Below the pieces are notes generated by a model. The model saw only the letters and a list, made by a program, of their open reading frames with translations. It made no database searches and had not been told where the DNA came from. Below, piece after piece: positions 43,411-52,931 of a stretch of DNA of 64,000 bases (the first letter of the stretch is position 1; every line of letters begins with the position of its first letter). Both the position numbers and the translations under genes were made by a program. The stretch lies in NCBI RefSeq assembly GCF_028618665.1, contig NZ_JAQITF010000001.1, positions 124,001-188,000 of the forward strand, written 5' to 3'. Source of the DNA: Bartonella sp. AU16XJBT. Lineage in GTDB: Bacteria > Pseudomonadota > Alphaproteobacteria > Rhizobiales > Rhizobiaceae.

Positions 43411-43839
43411 TAACGTTATCATATCCATTATCTTTAATGGATGAGTATAGCCTTGTTAAGGTTTTATATTATAAGGTTTCTTTGCTTTAAGACTGTTGAT
43501 ATTAATGATTAATTGGAGAGTCATTTTTATTAAAAGAAAATAAGCCGTTTGTTAACCAACGTAAGAGATGAGTTTTAATACCAAAGTCAAAGAATAAAAA
43601 CATGTAAGTCCTTAAAGTTTTTTAGAAATTTGTTATAGGGAATGCTCTTCGTGCATATGATTTTTATGACATTGGAAATATTAAAAATAAAAAAACAATG
43701 GAGTTAGAGCTATACGTGTGCGGATAAAAGTATTAAATAGACTCTTTTGTTCAGCCGGAAAAGCAAATGTAACTGCTTAAGTTCTATATTATTTCAAATC
43801 ATGCAAAAGATGTGTAATATTTAAAGGAAGGCTATAAAG
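43411..43839. other. Spacer upstream of accD
   Basis: About 430 bp, AT-rich. No gene or repeat was recognised; it presumably contains the accD promoter. In free-living rhizobia trpF-trpB-trpA lie directly upstream of accD; no trp sequence could be seen here. Confidence 0.35.
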
Positions 43840-44760
43840 ATGAACTGGATTACAAATTATGTTCGTCCTAAAATTAACTCTATATTGGGGCGCCGTGAGA
43901 TTCCAGAAAATCTATGGATTAAAGATCCTACCAGTGGTGAAATGATCTTCCATAAAGATCTGGAAGCCAATCAATTTGTGGCTCCCAATTCTGGCTATCA
44001 TATGCGTATCAGTGCCAAAAATCGTCTCATGCATTTTTTTGATGATGGTGTCTATACAGCTCTTGAAAATCCAAAAGTTGTCACAGATCCTTTAAAGTTT
44101 CGCGATGAAAAACGCTATATTGACCGGTTAAAAGATTATCGTTCTAAACTTGGTGTTGATGACAATATTTTAAGTGCACGCGGCACTATTGAAGGCTTAC
44201 CAATTATTGCAACCGTTCAAGATTTCGCCTTTATGGGTGGGTCTCTCGGTATGGCTTCAGGGGAAGCTATTATCAAAGCTTTTGATACTGCCATTGCTGA
44301 AAGGTGTCCTTTGGTTCTTTTTGCTGCTTCTGGTGGTGCACGCATGCAAGAAGGAACACTCTCACTGATGCAAATGCCCCGTACAACAGTAGCGATTGAA
44401 ATGCTGAAAGAAGCAAAACTTCCCTATATTGTTGTTCTAACCAATCCAACTACCGGTGGTGTTACTGCTTCTTACGCCATGCTTGGTGATATTCACATTG
44501 CCGAACCCGGCGCTATGATTGGTTTTGCTGGTCCACGTGTGATTCAACAAACGATACGCGAAACTCTACCAGAAGGTTTTCAAAGTAGTGAATATCTGCT
44601 CGAACATGGTATGATTGATATGGTTGTATCGCGTTTAGAAATGAAAACAACCATTGCACGTCTTTTACGCTTAATGATGAAACATCCTGCTTTTGTTAAC
44701 CCTTCCAACCCATCTCCTACAGATTCTAAAACATCGCTTTCTACAACAAAAGTAGCTTAA
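43840..44760 (+). CDS. accD: Acetyl-CoA carboxylase carboxyltransferase subunit beta
   Basis: Beta subunit of the carboxyltransferase that makes malonyl-CoA for fatty acids, with AccA. The 306 residues carry the crotonase-like core: [45 protein letters not shown] and IGFAGPRVI. The N-terminal zinc-ribbon cysteines of E. coli AccD are all replaced (Asp29, Ser32, Ala48, Ser51). AAAGGAAGG precedes the ATG. folC starts 4 nt after the stop, the usual accD-folC operon. Confidence 0.96.
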   Translation: MNWITNYVRPKINSILGRREIPENLWIKDPTSGEMIFHKDLEANQFVAPNSGYHMRISAKNRLMHFFDDGVYTALENPKVVTDPLKFRDEKRYIDRLKDYRSKLGVDDNILSARGTIEGLPIIATVQDFAFMGGSLGMASGEAIIKAFDTAIAERCPLVLFAASGGARMQEGTLSLMQMPRTTVAIEMLKEAKLPYIVVLTNPTTGGVTASYAMLGDIHIAEPGAMIGFAGPRVIQQTIRETLPEGFQSSEYLLEHGMIDMVVSRLEMKTTIARLLRLMMKHPAFVNPSNPSPTDSKTSLSTTKVA

Positions 44761-44764
44761 ATTT

Positions 44765-46084
44765 ATGCAACAAAGTCAAGTACAAAGGGTGGTGGATGGT
44801 TTACTAAAGAATTATCCGAAAAAATTTGATCTTTCTTTAGAGCGTATTGTTCGCCTTTTAGAGCATCTTGGCAATCCACATTTAAAACTTGGCCCTGTTA
44901 TTCACATTGCTGGAACAAATGGCAAAGGATCTGCCTCAGCAATTTGTCGTGCTCTTTTAGAAAGTGCTGGCTACTCCGTTCATGTGTACAGCTCACCTCA
45001 TCTCGTCAACTGGAATGAACGCTGCCGATTAGGTCAAAAAGGAGGTGGTCAACTTGTTACAGAGAGCCTATTGGCTGAAACAATCCGTGAAATTACAAAA
45101 GCAAACCGTCAAGAGCCGATTACTATTTTTGAAATTTTTACAGCCGCTGCCTTTATGCTATTTAGTATACATCCAGCTGATGTTGTCATTTTAGAAGTTG
45201 GGTTGGGAGGACGTTTTGATGCTACCAATGTCGTTAACAAACCAGCTGTATCGCTTATTATGCCCATTGATTATGATCATGAGAACTTTCTTGGAAACAC
45301 AATTGCTCAAATCGCTTTTCAAAAAGGGGGGATTATCAAACCAAACGTTCCTGTGGTTATCGGTAAGCAAAATTATGAAGAAACTCTTGCTACTTTAATA
45401 TCCCTTGCCGATAAAAATAAAGCACCTTATTCTCTATTTGATCAAGATTATCAAAGCTATAAAGAACATGGACGTATGGTTTTTCAAAATAATCAAGGTC
45501 TCATGGATCTTCCTCTTCCTAACCTTATTGGAGACCACCAAGTTGCCAATGCTGGTGCTTCTCTTGAAGCAGTCTATCAAGCAGGTTTTCAACTTTCAGA
45601 ACAAGCCATAAATGACGCTTTGAAAAATATTTATTGGCCCGCGCGGATGCAACACCTTACCCAGGGACACTTGGTTGATCAACTGTCTCCTAATATTGAT
45701 TTATGGTTAGACGGTGGTCACAATCCTGCTGCTGGAAAAGTTATTGCAGCTGAACTTACACAATGGAGAAAAAAAACAGATCGTCCCATTATTATGATTG
45801 CTGGCATGCTCAATACCAAAGATGCTGTGGGTTATTTTCGTCCTTTAGCGAACCTTGTCGATAAAATATATACGATACCGCTTATTGACAATAACGCCAG
45901 TATCTGTCCAATAAATTTAGCTGAATCAGCCCAAAAAGCAGGAATATTTGCGTCCCCACAAGCACATCTACAAGATGCTTTGCATAAAATTAAGGTCGAA
46001 TATAAAGAGGCTATTGTCCTTATTGGAGGTTCCCTTTACCTTGCGGGTGATATTTTGCGTGACAATAAAACACCACCGTGCTAA
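44765..46084 (+). CDS. folC: Folylpolyglutamate/dihydrofolate synthase
   Basis: Adds glutamate to dihydropteroate and tetrahydrofolate. The ATP-binding P-loop is GTNGKGSASA, followed by SSPHLVNWNERC; EVGLGGRFDATNV and the DGGHNPAAGK motif of the Mur-ligase-like C-domain are present. The 439 residues match the family. It is tightly coupled to accD upstream. The next gene begins 43 nt downstream and may be co-transcribed. Confidence 0.96.
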   Translation: MQQSQVQRVVDGLLKNYPKKFDLSLERIVRLLEHLGNPHLKLGPVIHIAGTNGKGSASAICRALLESAGYSVHVYSSPHLVNWNERCRLGQKGGGQLVTESLLAETIREITKANRQEPITIFEIFTAAAFMLFSIHPADVVILEVGLGGRFDATNVVNKPAVSLIMPIDYDHENFLGNTIAQIAFQKGGIIKPNVPVVIGKQNYEETLATLISLADKNKAPYSLFDQDYQSYKEHGRMVFQNNQGLMDLPLPNLIGDHQVANAGASLEAVYQAGFQLSEQAINDALKNIYWPARMQHLTQGHLVDQLSPNIDLWLDGGHNPAAGKVIAAELTQWRKKTDRPIIMIAGMLNTKDAVGYFRPLANLVDKIYTIPLIDNNASICPINLAESAQKAGIFASPQAHLQDALHKIKVEYKEAIVLIGGSLYLAGDILRDNKTPPC

Positions 46085-46127
46085 AAATCGGCTATTTTTA
46101 AAGCTTTGAAAGATAGACTTTTTAATC

Positions 46128-47126
46128 ATGCAATTTGATTGTGCACTTTATCAACATCCTAAACTTATTACTGTTTTTGGCGGATCTGGTTTTGTAGGGC
46201 GCCATGTCGTTGAAACTTTGACGAAGCGGGGATATCGCGTTCGTATTGCTGTTCGTTGTCCACAAAAAGCTTATTACATGCTCCAAATAGGAGAAGTAGG
46301 ACAAACCCAAATGCTTAAAACAGATATCAAGCATCGTGCATCTGTTGCACGCGCATTGCTTGGAGCTGATGCGGCAGTGTTTTTGCCTGGTAGTTTAAAA
46401 CAAGCAAATCAATCGAATTTTAAAAGCACACAAATTGATGGTGCTTACAATGTTGCTGAATTAACAGCAGAAGCTGATATTCCACTCATCTATATGTCAA
46501 CGCTTGTAGCTAATGAAAACGCTTCATGTCTTTATGCGCATGTTAAGTTTATGGGTGAACAAATCATTCATAACAAGCATCCTCAAGCAATTATTATGCG
46601 TCCATCTGTTATCTTTGGACCAGAAGATTGTTTCTTTAACACCTTAGCAGATTTGTCACGTTTTTTACCCATTATGCCTCTTTTTGGAGGGGGACAAAGT
46701 AAATTGCAACCCGTGTATGTTGGTGATGTTGCCGAATTTCTCGCACGCGCTTTAGATGGACAGGTTGCTTGGGGAAAAAATTATGATCTTGGTGGTCCCC
46801 AAATTATCACCTTCCAAAATGCTCTTGAAAATATACTCAAAATTATTCACCGTAAAAAAACAATCCTATCCATGCCTCTTTCTGCTGGTCTATTGATTGG
46901 AGGAGTTTTAGGAACAATCGGTAAATTACCTTTTATACCGACACTTGTAACAGCCAATCAGATACGCTTTTTGCAAATGGATAACATTGTTTCACAAGAA
47001 GCTATTGAAAATGGATATACTTTAGAAGGTGTGGGAATTACTCCTAGAGCAATAGCTGCATTTTTGCCAAGTTATCTCTGGAGATTTCGTCCACATGGTC
47101 AATTTTCCCAAAATTTACTCGTCTAA
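46128..47126 (+). CDS. NDUFA9-like NAD(P)-binding protein (complex I subunit family)
   Basis: Atypical short-chain dehydrogenase of 332 residues with the Rossmann motif VFGGSGFVGRHVVE near residues 17-30, MSTLVANENAS in the active-site region, YAHVKFMGE (a YxxxK-like motif), and RPSVIFGPED. It matches the alphaproteobacterial homologues of the mitochondrial complex I accessory subunit NDUFA9. Membrane association through the hydrophobic stretch SAGLLIGGVLGTIG is possible. It is encoded far from the nuo operon, as is usual. Role in Bartonella untested. Confidence 0.85.
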   Translation: MQFDCALYQHPKLITVFGGSGFVGRHVVETLTKRGYRVRIAVRCPQKAYYMLQIGEVGQTQMLKTDIKHRASVARALLGADAAVFLPGSLKQANQSNFKSTQIDGAYNVAELTAEADIPLIYMSTLVANENASCLYAHVKFMGEQIIHNKHPQAIIMRPSVIFGPEDCFFNTLADLSRFLPIMPLFGGGQSKLQPVYVGDVAEFLARALDGQVAWGKNYDLGGPQIITFQNALENILKIIHRKKTILSMPLSAGLLIGGVLGTIGKLPFIPTLVTANQIRFLQMDNIVSQEAIENGYTLEGVGITPRAIAAFLPSYLWRFRPHGQFSQNLLV

Positions 47127-47846
47127 AATAAATTCTCCTAAAACTGAGTTAATTATTTGATTTATAATTCATAGCTTGTTGTTCGCTATTTTAAAATCAG
47201 AGTGTTCAATAGATTGATGTTTTTGCATTTTAAATGCTCCATTGATATCATAAAAAGTGTTTTCTCGCATATTTACAGTCTTTTGAAAAAAATTATTGAA
47301 AACAGGAAAAAAACATCTCTTACAAACTATCCTCATGTAGGAGCATAATGCACCATAGGAATTCAGAAAAACCTATGCTGAGATTGTCTGTTCATAAATA
47401 TAAAGACAACAACATATGGCTTTGCATTATATTATTTTACTAAAGCTTAATAATCAAACGAAACAAGATCATAATGCCTTTTTTAAACAACCGCATGAGT
47501 GAGTAGAATAAAAGTGTACTATTTTTGTTTATCCCATAAAAAAATCAATATAAAAACTGTGAAGCAATGCATCATGTTTATTCTTTAAAAGGTATCCCTC
47601 TGAAGATTTTTAAAAGCTTTAACGTTCCGTAAAAAGAATAAAATTTTGTTTTTATAATAAGACTTATCCTGAGATTTCTTGTCCTATTCGTCACATCATG
47701 ACTCAGCTTCATAAATGCCTATTTGTTACACAAATTTATGGAGATTTTAAAAGAGCTTTTTCACATAAAGAAGTCTTCTTCTTGTCTTGCATTTTTTTTT
47801 AATTTCTCCTACCGTCTTGGAAAAACTGATTTTAAAGGAATAAAGA
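47127..47846. other. Spacer upstream of ahcY, possible very degenerate family I copy
   Basis: 720 bp, AT-rich. A faint family I resemblance runs from TTGATTTATAATTCATAG (about 47157) through AAAAACATCTCTTACAAACTAT (about 47307) to GTTCATAAATATAAAGAC (about 47390), in the right order but too mutated to be sure. No SAH-type riboswitch pattern was recognised before ahcY. Confidence 0.25.
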
Positions 47847-49244
47847 ATGACAGCTCAAGATTTTGTTGTCAAAGATATTGCCCTTGCCGCTTATGGTCGT
47901 AAAGAACTTGATATTGCTGAAACTGAAATGCCTGGTTTGATGGCTTGTCGAAAGGAATTTTCCTCCAGTCAACCTTTGCGCGGTGCGCGCATTTCTGGCT
48001 CATTGCACATGACAATTCAAACAGCTGTTTTAATTGAAACATTAAAAGCGATTGGCGCCGATATACGGTGGAGCTCTAGCAATATTTTTTCCACACAAGA
48101 TCATGCAGCAGCAGCTATTGCCGCAACGGGTATTCCTGTATTCGCTGTTAAGGGTGAAACATTGGAAGAATATTGGACTTATATAGATGCCATTTTCCAA
48201 TGGCCTGATGGTAATCCTTCCAATATGATTTTAGATGATGGAGCAGATGCTACAAACTATATTTTAGTGGGAAGTCGTGCAGAACAAAATAAAGATATCC
48301 TCTCGCATCCTAAAACAGAAGAAGAAGAAATTTTTTTCAAACAAATCCAAAAGCGTATGGATGCAACGCCAGGATTTTTTACACGACAGCGCGCAGCAAT
48401 TAAAGGGGTAAGCGAAGAAACCACAACAGGTGTAAACCGCCTTTATCAATTACAAAAAGAAGGACTCCTGCCTTTTCCTGCTATTAATGTCAATGATAGC
48501 GTCACGAAATCAAAGTTTGATAATAAATATGGATGTAAAGAATCATTGGTCGATGGTATTCGACGTGGAACAGACGTGATGATCGCGGGGAAAACTGCCA
48601 TTGTCTGTGGTTATGGTGATGTAGGAAAAGGTTCAGCAGCGTCTCTTTCGGGTGCTGGAGCGCGTGTTAAAATAACAGAAATTGATCCTATTTGCGCACT
48701 TCAAGCGGCTATGGATGGCTATGAAGTTATTAATTTGGATGATGCTGCCTCCAGTGCTGATATTATCATCACAACAACAGGCAATAAAGATGTTGTCCGT
48801 TTAGACCATATGCGACAAGTCAAAGATATGTGTATTCTTGGAAATATTGGTCATTTTGATAACGAAATCCAAGTCGCAGCCCTTAGAAATTTGCCATGGA
48901 CAAATATTAAACCTCAAGTTGATATGATCACCTTTCCCGATGGAAAACGCATCATTTTGCTCTCTGAAGGGCGGTTGTTAAATCTTGGTAATGCAACAGG
49001 GCATCCTTCTTTTGTCATGTCGGCCTCGTTTACCAATCAAGTTTTAGCGCAAATTGAACTCTTTACCCGTGCAGAACACTATACAAATGAAGTCACTGTT
49101 TTGCCTAAACATCTTGATGAGAAAGTTGCACGTCTCCATCTTGATCGGTTAGGAATAAAATTAACTGTTTTATCAGAAGAACAAGCCGCTTATATTGGAG
49201 TCACACCGCAAGGACCTTATAAACCAAACCATTACCGTTACTAA
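47847..49244 (+). CDS. ahcY: Adenosylhomocysteinase
   Basis: NAD-dependent enzyme that splits S-adenosylhomocysteine into adenosine and homocysteine, ending the methylation cycle. Motifs: the substrate region [31 protein letters not shown], the NAD fold [12 protein letters not shown], and the C-terminal [15 protein letters not shown] and PYKPNHYRY. The length of 465 residues, with the about 40-residue insert, is typical of alphaproteobacteria. TAAAGGAA precedes the ATG. In rhizobia it follows ptsH; here it opens the ahcY-divL-tsaE group. Confidence 0.98.
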   Translation: MTAQDFVVKDIALAAYGRKELDIAETEMPGLMACRKEFSSSQPLRGARISGSLHMTIQTAVLIETLKAIGADIRWSSSNIFSTQDHAAAAIAATGIPVFAVKGETLEEYWTYIDAIFQWPDGNPSNMILDDGADATNYILVGSRAEQNKDILSHPKTEEEEIFFKQIQKRMDATPGFFTRQRAAIKGVSEETTTGVNRLYQLQKEGLLPFPAINVNDSVTKSKFDNKYGCKESLVDGIRRGTDVMIAGKTAIVCGYGDVGKGSAASLSGAGARVKITEIDPICALQAAMDGYEVINLDDAASSADIIITTTGNKDVVRLDHMRQVKDMCILGNIGHFDNEIQVAALRNLPWTNIKPQVDMITFPDGKRIILLSEGRLLNLGNATGHPSFVMSASFTNQVLAQIELFTRAEHYTNEVTVLPKHLDEKVARLHLDRLGIKLTVLSEEQAAYIGVTPQGPYKPNHYRY

Positions 49245-49279
49245 AATGCTTCCTTGGGTTAAAAAAAGGGAAAGATGTC

Positions 49280-51745
49280 GTGCTCAGCTTTGGTGACCAT
49301 ACCCCCAAAGAAAAAGCTCAAAAAATGATTCGAATCTATACGTATATCTTTTGCCTTTTTTTCTTTTTTTCTCCAACATGCTCTATTGCTCAGTCGTTGG
49401 AGAATTATTTACCATTTTCCTTCACTTTGCAAAATGGTCCATGGCTGTTTTTAGCGCTGTGTGGAGGGATTTCTTGTGCTTCATTTCTCACATGCATGGC
49501 TGTTATTATGCATGCAAAAAAAACAGCACAGAAGCCTTTGAAGATAATTCAAGCAGATTTTTCTGAAAAACTTAAATATTATGAATGGCTTCTGGAAGAA
49601 ACCGAGCAATTCCTTCTTATTTGGGAAAATCCAACAACCTTACCTCGTGTCGTGGGTAACCTTTCCACATTGCAAAAAATAGGCATTGATCAGCAAAATT
49701 TTCAGCGTTTTGAACTCTGGGTTGAAGAAAATTCTCTGCGAGAACTTGATTATGCGTTGACTCAACTGCGTTGTAAATGTCACCCTTTTGCACTTTCCAT
49801 CACCACCACAAATAATGTGCTGCTACAAGTTACAGGGGTTATCGCAAGAACAGTCGCCATCGCTCGTTTTCAAGATATCTCAAAACAGCAGAGCGAAAAT
49901 GCTCGTTTACAGAAAGATATCGCCCGCCTTCTTACTGAACTGAGAATGCAGCGTAATCTTCTTGATCTTATTCAAGAACCGGTATGGATCAAAGATTGTG
50001 AGGGAAAAGTTTGTTTTATCAATCGCGCCTTTAGAGAAATGACAAACTATCGTGAAGGCAGTGATGAAGTGGGGGATCTTTTCAATGAAAACACACAATG
50101 CAAAACAGATGAAACAGAAACACTTTTTCAAGAACATGTTCACACCGTCATTGATGGAGAACGGCGCCGTTTTCATCTCACACGGATCACAACAGCCGAA
50201 GGGATGGCCGCTTTTGCACGTGATGACAGTGCCTATGAAAATCTTGCTCATGAATTAAGATATGTTCTTCAAAGCCATTGTGAAACCCTTGACCAAATCT
50301 CAACAGCTGTAGCCATTTTTGATACAAACCAAAAATTAAAATTCTGCAATCATGCTTTTAAAATTTTATGGCCGTTGGAGAGTTCCTTTTTAGAAAGTGA
50401 ACCAAGCCATACATTATTTCTTGAACGTTTACGTGAAAAAGGGCTCATTGCTGAACACCCTGATTGGCGCGCGTGGAAAGAAGAACTTTTTAAAGCCTAT
50501 CGGCAAATGGAATCAAACCAACAAATTTGGAATCTTCCAGATGGGCGTACGGTGCGTGTTGTCTCGAACCCTCACCCACAAGGAGGGGTCACGTGGCTTT
50601 ATGAAAACCTTACAGAAAAAATTGATCTTGAACGCCGTTATAATACTCTTATTAAAATACAAGGTGAAACACTTGATAAACTTTCCGAAGGCGTGGTCGT
50701 TTTTGGTACGGATGGACGCCTTCGTTTATCCAATCCGGCCTTGTCGAAATTGTGGTCTCTTCCTTATAATTTACTGGTAGAAGGAACCCATATTACACAG
50801 TTACAAAACCATTGTTCAGCCTTAACTTGGGGGCAAGAATGGGATCAGTTTACCAAATTCATTACCGGTTTTGCTGAAAAACGTGAAACATATTCGGGAC
50901 GTATAGATCTTAAAAATGATATGATTATTGACTATACTTTAGTCCCTCTTCCCGATGGACAAACAATGCTTACTTTTGTGAATGTTACAGACACCGTTCA
51001 TGTTGCACGAGCTCTTCAAGAAAGAAATGAAGCCTTAGAAAGTGCTGATCGTTTGCGTAATGAATTTGTCCAACATGTTTCCTATGAATTGCGTACACCT
51101 CTCACCAATATTATTGGATTTTCCGATATTTTACGGGATCAAATTTTCGGTTCTATCAATGAACGTCAACAAGAATATCTTGGGCATATTCATTCAGAAT
51201 CAGGAACTCTTTTGAATATTGTTAACGATATTCTTGATCTTGCCACCCTTGACGCAGGCATTATGGAGTTAGACATAAAACCAGTTAACATTGCTGATGC
51301 TATGATACAAGCGGTAGCCCGTGTAGAAGATCGCCTTAATGGACGCCATATTACGCTTTTACAACAAATTTCGCCTTCCTTAAATTCTATTTCTGCTGAC
51401 GAAAAGCGCTTACATCAAATTTTTGTGAATGTTCTGAGTAATGCACTTAATTTTGCAACGGAAGCGAGCACTATTGAATTTTGTGTCGATGAACAAGATG
51501 ATAACATCGTCTTTAGCGTTCACAATGAAGGCTCTGATATCCCTGAAGACATTCTTGATCGTATTTTTAAACGTTTTTCTTCCCATTCACACCATGGTGG
51601 GCGTGCAGGAGCGGGACTTGGTCTTTCGCTTGTGAAAAGTTTCGTTGAACTACACGGTGGATATGTTGAAATTCTTACCGGTTCTGGAAAAGGAACAACA
51701 GTTAAGTGTTTTTTCCCCCTCTCCAAAGGAGATAAAATTTTTTAA
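49280..51745 (+). CDS. divL: DivL-like PAS-domain sensor kinase with Tyr in place of phospho-His
   Basis: Membrane protein of 821 residues (806 if it starts at the ATG 49325, which gives a clean signal-like segment). Two N-terminal hydrophobic segments, then several PAS-like domains (about 200-570) and a HisKA/HATPase core. The H-box reads HVSYELRTPLTNIIGF, with Tyr602 where histidine kinases have the phospho-acceptor His. This is the hallmark of Caulobacter DivL, which steers CckA-CtrA signalling. The ATP site is also altered (HNEGSDIP for the usual DNGPGIP), while N-box and GAGLGLSL remain. It is directly downstream of ahcY and upstream of tsaE. The start (GTG 49280) is uncertain. Confidence 0.88.
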   Translation: MLSFGDHTPKEKAQKMIRIYTYIFCLFFFFSPTCSIAQSLENYLPFSFTLQNGPWLFLALCGGISCASFLTCMAVIMHAKKTAQKPLKIIQADFSEKLKYYEWLLEETEQFLLIWENPTTLPRVVGNLSTLQKIGIDQQNFQRFELWVEENSLRELDYALTQLRCKCHPFALSITTTNNVLLQVTGVIARTVAIARFQDISKQQSENARLQKDIARLLTELRMQRNLLDLIQEPVWIKDCEGKVCFINRAFREMTNYREGSDEVGDLFNENTQCKTDETETLFQEHVHTVIDGERRRFHLTRITTAEGMAAFARDDSAYENLAHELRYVLQSHCETLDQISTAVAIFDTNQKLKFCNHAFKILWPLESSFLESEPSHTLFLERLREKGLIAEHPDWRAWKEELFKAYRQMESNQQIWNLPDGRTVRVVSNPHPQGGVTWLYENLTEKIDLERRYNTLIKIQGETLDKLSEGVVVFGTDGRLRLSNPALSKLWSLPYNLLVEGTHITQLQNHCSALTWGQEWDQFTKFITGFAEKRETYSGRIDLKNDMIIDYTLVPLPDGQTMLTFVNVTDTVHVARALQERNEALESADRLRNEFVQHVSYELRTPLTNIIGFSDILRDQIFGSINERQQEYLGHIHSESGTLLNIVNDILDLATLDAGIMELDIKPVNIADAMIQAVARVEDRLNGRHITLLQQISPSLNSISADEKRLHQIFVNVLSNALNFATEASTIEFCVDEQDDNIVFSVHNEGSDIPEDILDRIFKRFSSHSHHGGRAGAGLGLSLVKSFVELHGGYVEILTGSGKGTTVKCFFPLSKGDKIF

Positions 51746-51788
51746 TTTTAACCTTTATTATATTTTTATCCAGCTCATGGAAGTTTTG

Positions 51789-52256
51789 ATGAATTTTAAT
51801 TTTTTTCTTGAAAATGAAGAGGCAACAAAGCTTTTTGCAAAAAATTTAGCCCTTTCTTTAAAGCCAGGAGATCTTGTAACGCTGCAAGGAGATCTTGGAA
51901 CTGGAAAGTCAACCATTGCACGTACAATCATCCAAACACTTGCGAACGATGACACTATGGATGTTCCAAGCCCGACTTTTACTCTTGTGCAAAGCTATCA
52001 ACTTCCACAGTTTGAAATTATTCATGCTGATCTTTATCGCCTTTCTATGGCAGAAGAAATTGATGAATTAGGGCTTCATGAAGCACGTGAGAAAAACATT
52101 TTACTCGTTGAATGGCCAGAAAGAAGTACAGATTTTTTAGAGTTTGCCACTTTTGCACTTACCTTACAATATCAAGCACATGGGCGTCATGTGACACTGA
52201 GATCTGCACAACATTCCATTGAACGTTTGCAACAGTCTTTTGCAATTCACACATAA
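51789..52256 (+). CDS. tsaE: tRNA threonylcarbamoyladenosine synthesis ATPase TsaE
   Basis: P-loop ATPase that works with TsaB and TsaD in t6A37 modification of ANN-decoding tRNAs. It has Walker A GDLGTGKST, SPTFTLVQSYQ, the HADLYRL motif and the LVEWPER motif. The protein is 155 residues from ATG 51789, chosen because GGAAG lies 5 nt upstream; an in-frame ATG at 51777 lacks a ribosome site. The frame stays open back into the divL end. In rhizobia a phosphotransferase and a nucleotidyltransferase gene usually follow; neither is present here. Confidence 0.93.
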   Translation: MNFNFFLENEEATKLFAKNLALSLKPGDLVTLQGDLGTGKSTIARTIIQTLANDDTMDVPSPTFTLVQSYQLPQFEIIHADLYRLSMAEEIDELGLHEAREKNILLVEWPERSTDFLEFATFALTLQYQAHGRHVTLRSAQHSIERLQQSFAIHT

Positions 52257-52384
52257 AAAATATCGACATGGTCATGCATAACAGTGTGTATTCTTAAAAG
52301 CATTAAAATAAATGCATCTAACTTTTTGATTTAATTGACTTGCTATTACCAATATATTTTAGAAAAGAATGTTTAAAAAAGTCA

Positions 52385-52411
52385 AAAGGAGAGATAAAAT
52401 TTCTCTCCTTT
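52385..52411. terminator. Bidirectional terminator between tsaE and trxA
   Basis: A perfect 10-bp stem (AAAGGAGAGA 52385-52394, TCTCTCCTTT 52402-52411) with a 7-nt loop, located between convergent tsaE and trxA. On the minus strand it is followed by TTTTGAC. Confidence 0.8.
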
Positions 52412-52432
52412 ATCGTTGCCTATGTATAAGCA

Positions 52433-52756
52433 TTAACGAAGCCCATCTTTTATCCACTCAGAAAGACGTCCTTTAGAGGTAGCGCCAACCATATTTGATG
52501 AGACATTTCCATTTTTAAACATTAATAATGTAGGGATAGAGCGTACTCCATATTGGGTAGCTAATTCCGGATTTTCGTCAATATTTACTTTGACAATTTT
52601 AACTTGGTTTTGCATCTCTGTTGAAATTTCATCCAAAATTGGCGCAATCATTTTGCAGGGACCACACCATTCTGCCCAAAAATCAACCACAACTGGGGTG
52701 GAAGAGGTTAGAACTTCACTTTCGAAATTGTCCTTATCAACTTTTACACACGTCAT
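52433..52756 (-). CDS. trxA: Thioredoxin
   Basis: Cytosolic disulfide reductase of 107 residues, with the active site [10 protein letters not shown] (Cys31, Cys34), the cis-proline region [13 protein letters not shown], and a normal C-terminus. The start at 52756 has AAGGA about 7 nt upstream; a GTG seven codons earlier is less likely. Downstream of addA on the same strand (175 nt apart), keeping the rhizobial addB-addA-trxA order. Confidence 0.96.
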   Translation of the reverse strand: MTCVKVDKDNFESEVLTSSTPVVVDFWAEWCGPCKMIAPILDEISTEMQNQVKIVKVNIDENPELATQYGVRSIPTLLMFKNGNVSSNMVGATSKGRLSEWIKDGLR

Positions 52757-52931
52757 TGATTTATCCTTTATACTCACTTTTTATAGATTGGTATGATAAC
52801 AATTCATATCAAGTTATTGCAAAGATAAATTATTAAAGAGTTTTTTTGCATCAAAAATTGTGGCGTGTGTTTATTTGAGCAATTTTAGGAAAGTAAAAAA
52901 GCGTAAAGATACTTTGAAGGGAAGCAATAAC

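Noticed and set aside
47640-47846. SAH-type riboswitch before ahcY
   Set aside because: The conserved core expected of the class was not found; the region is plain AT-rich DNA.
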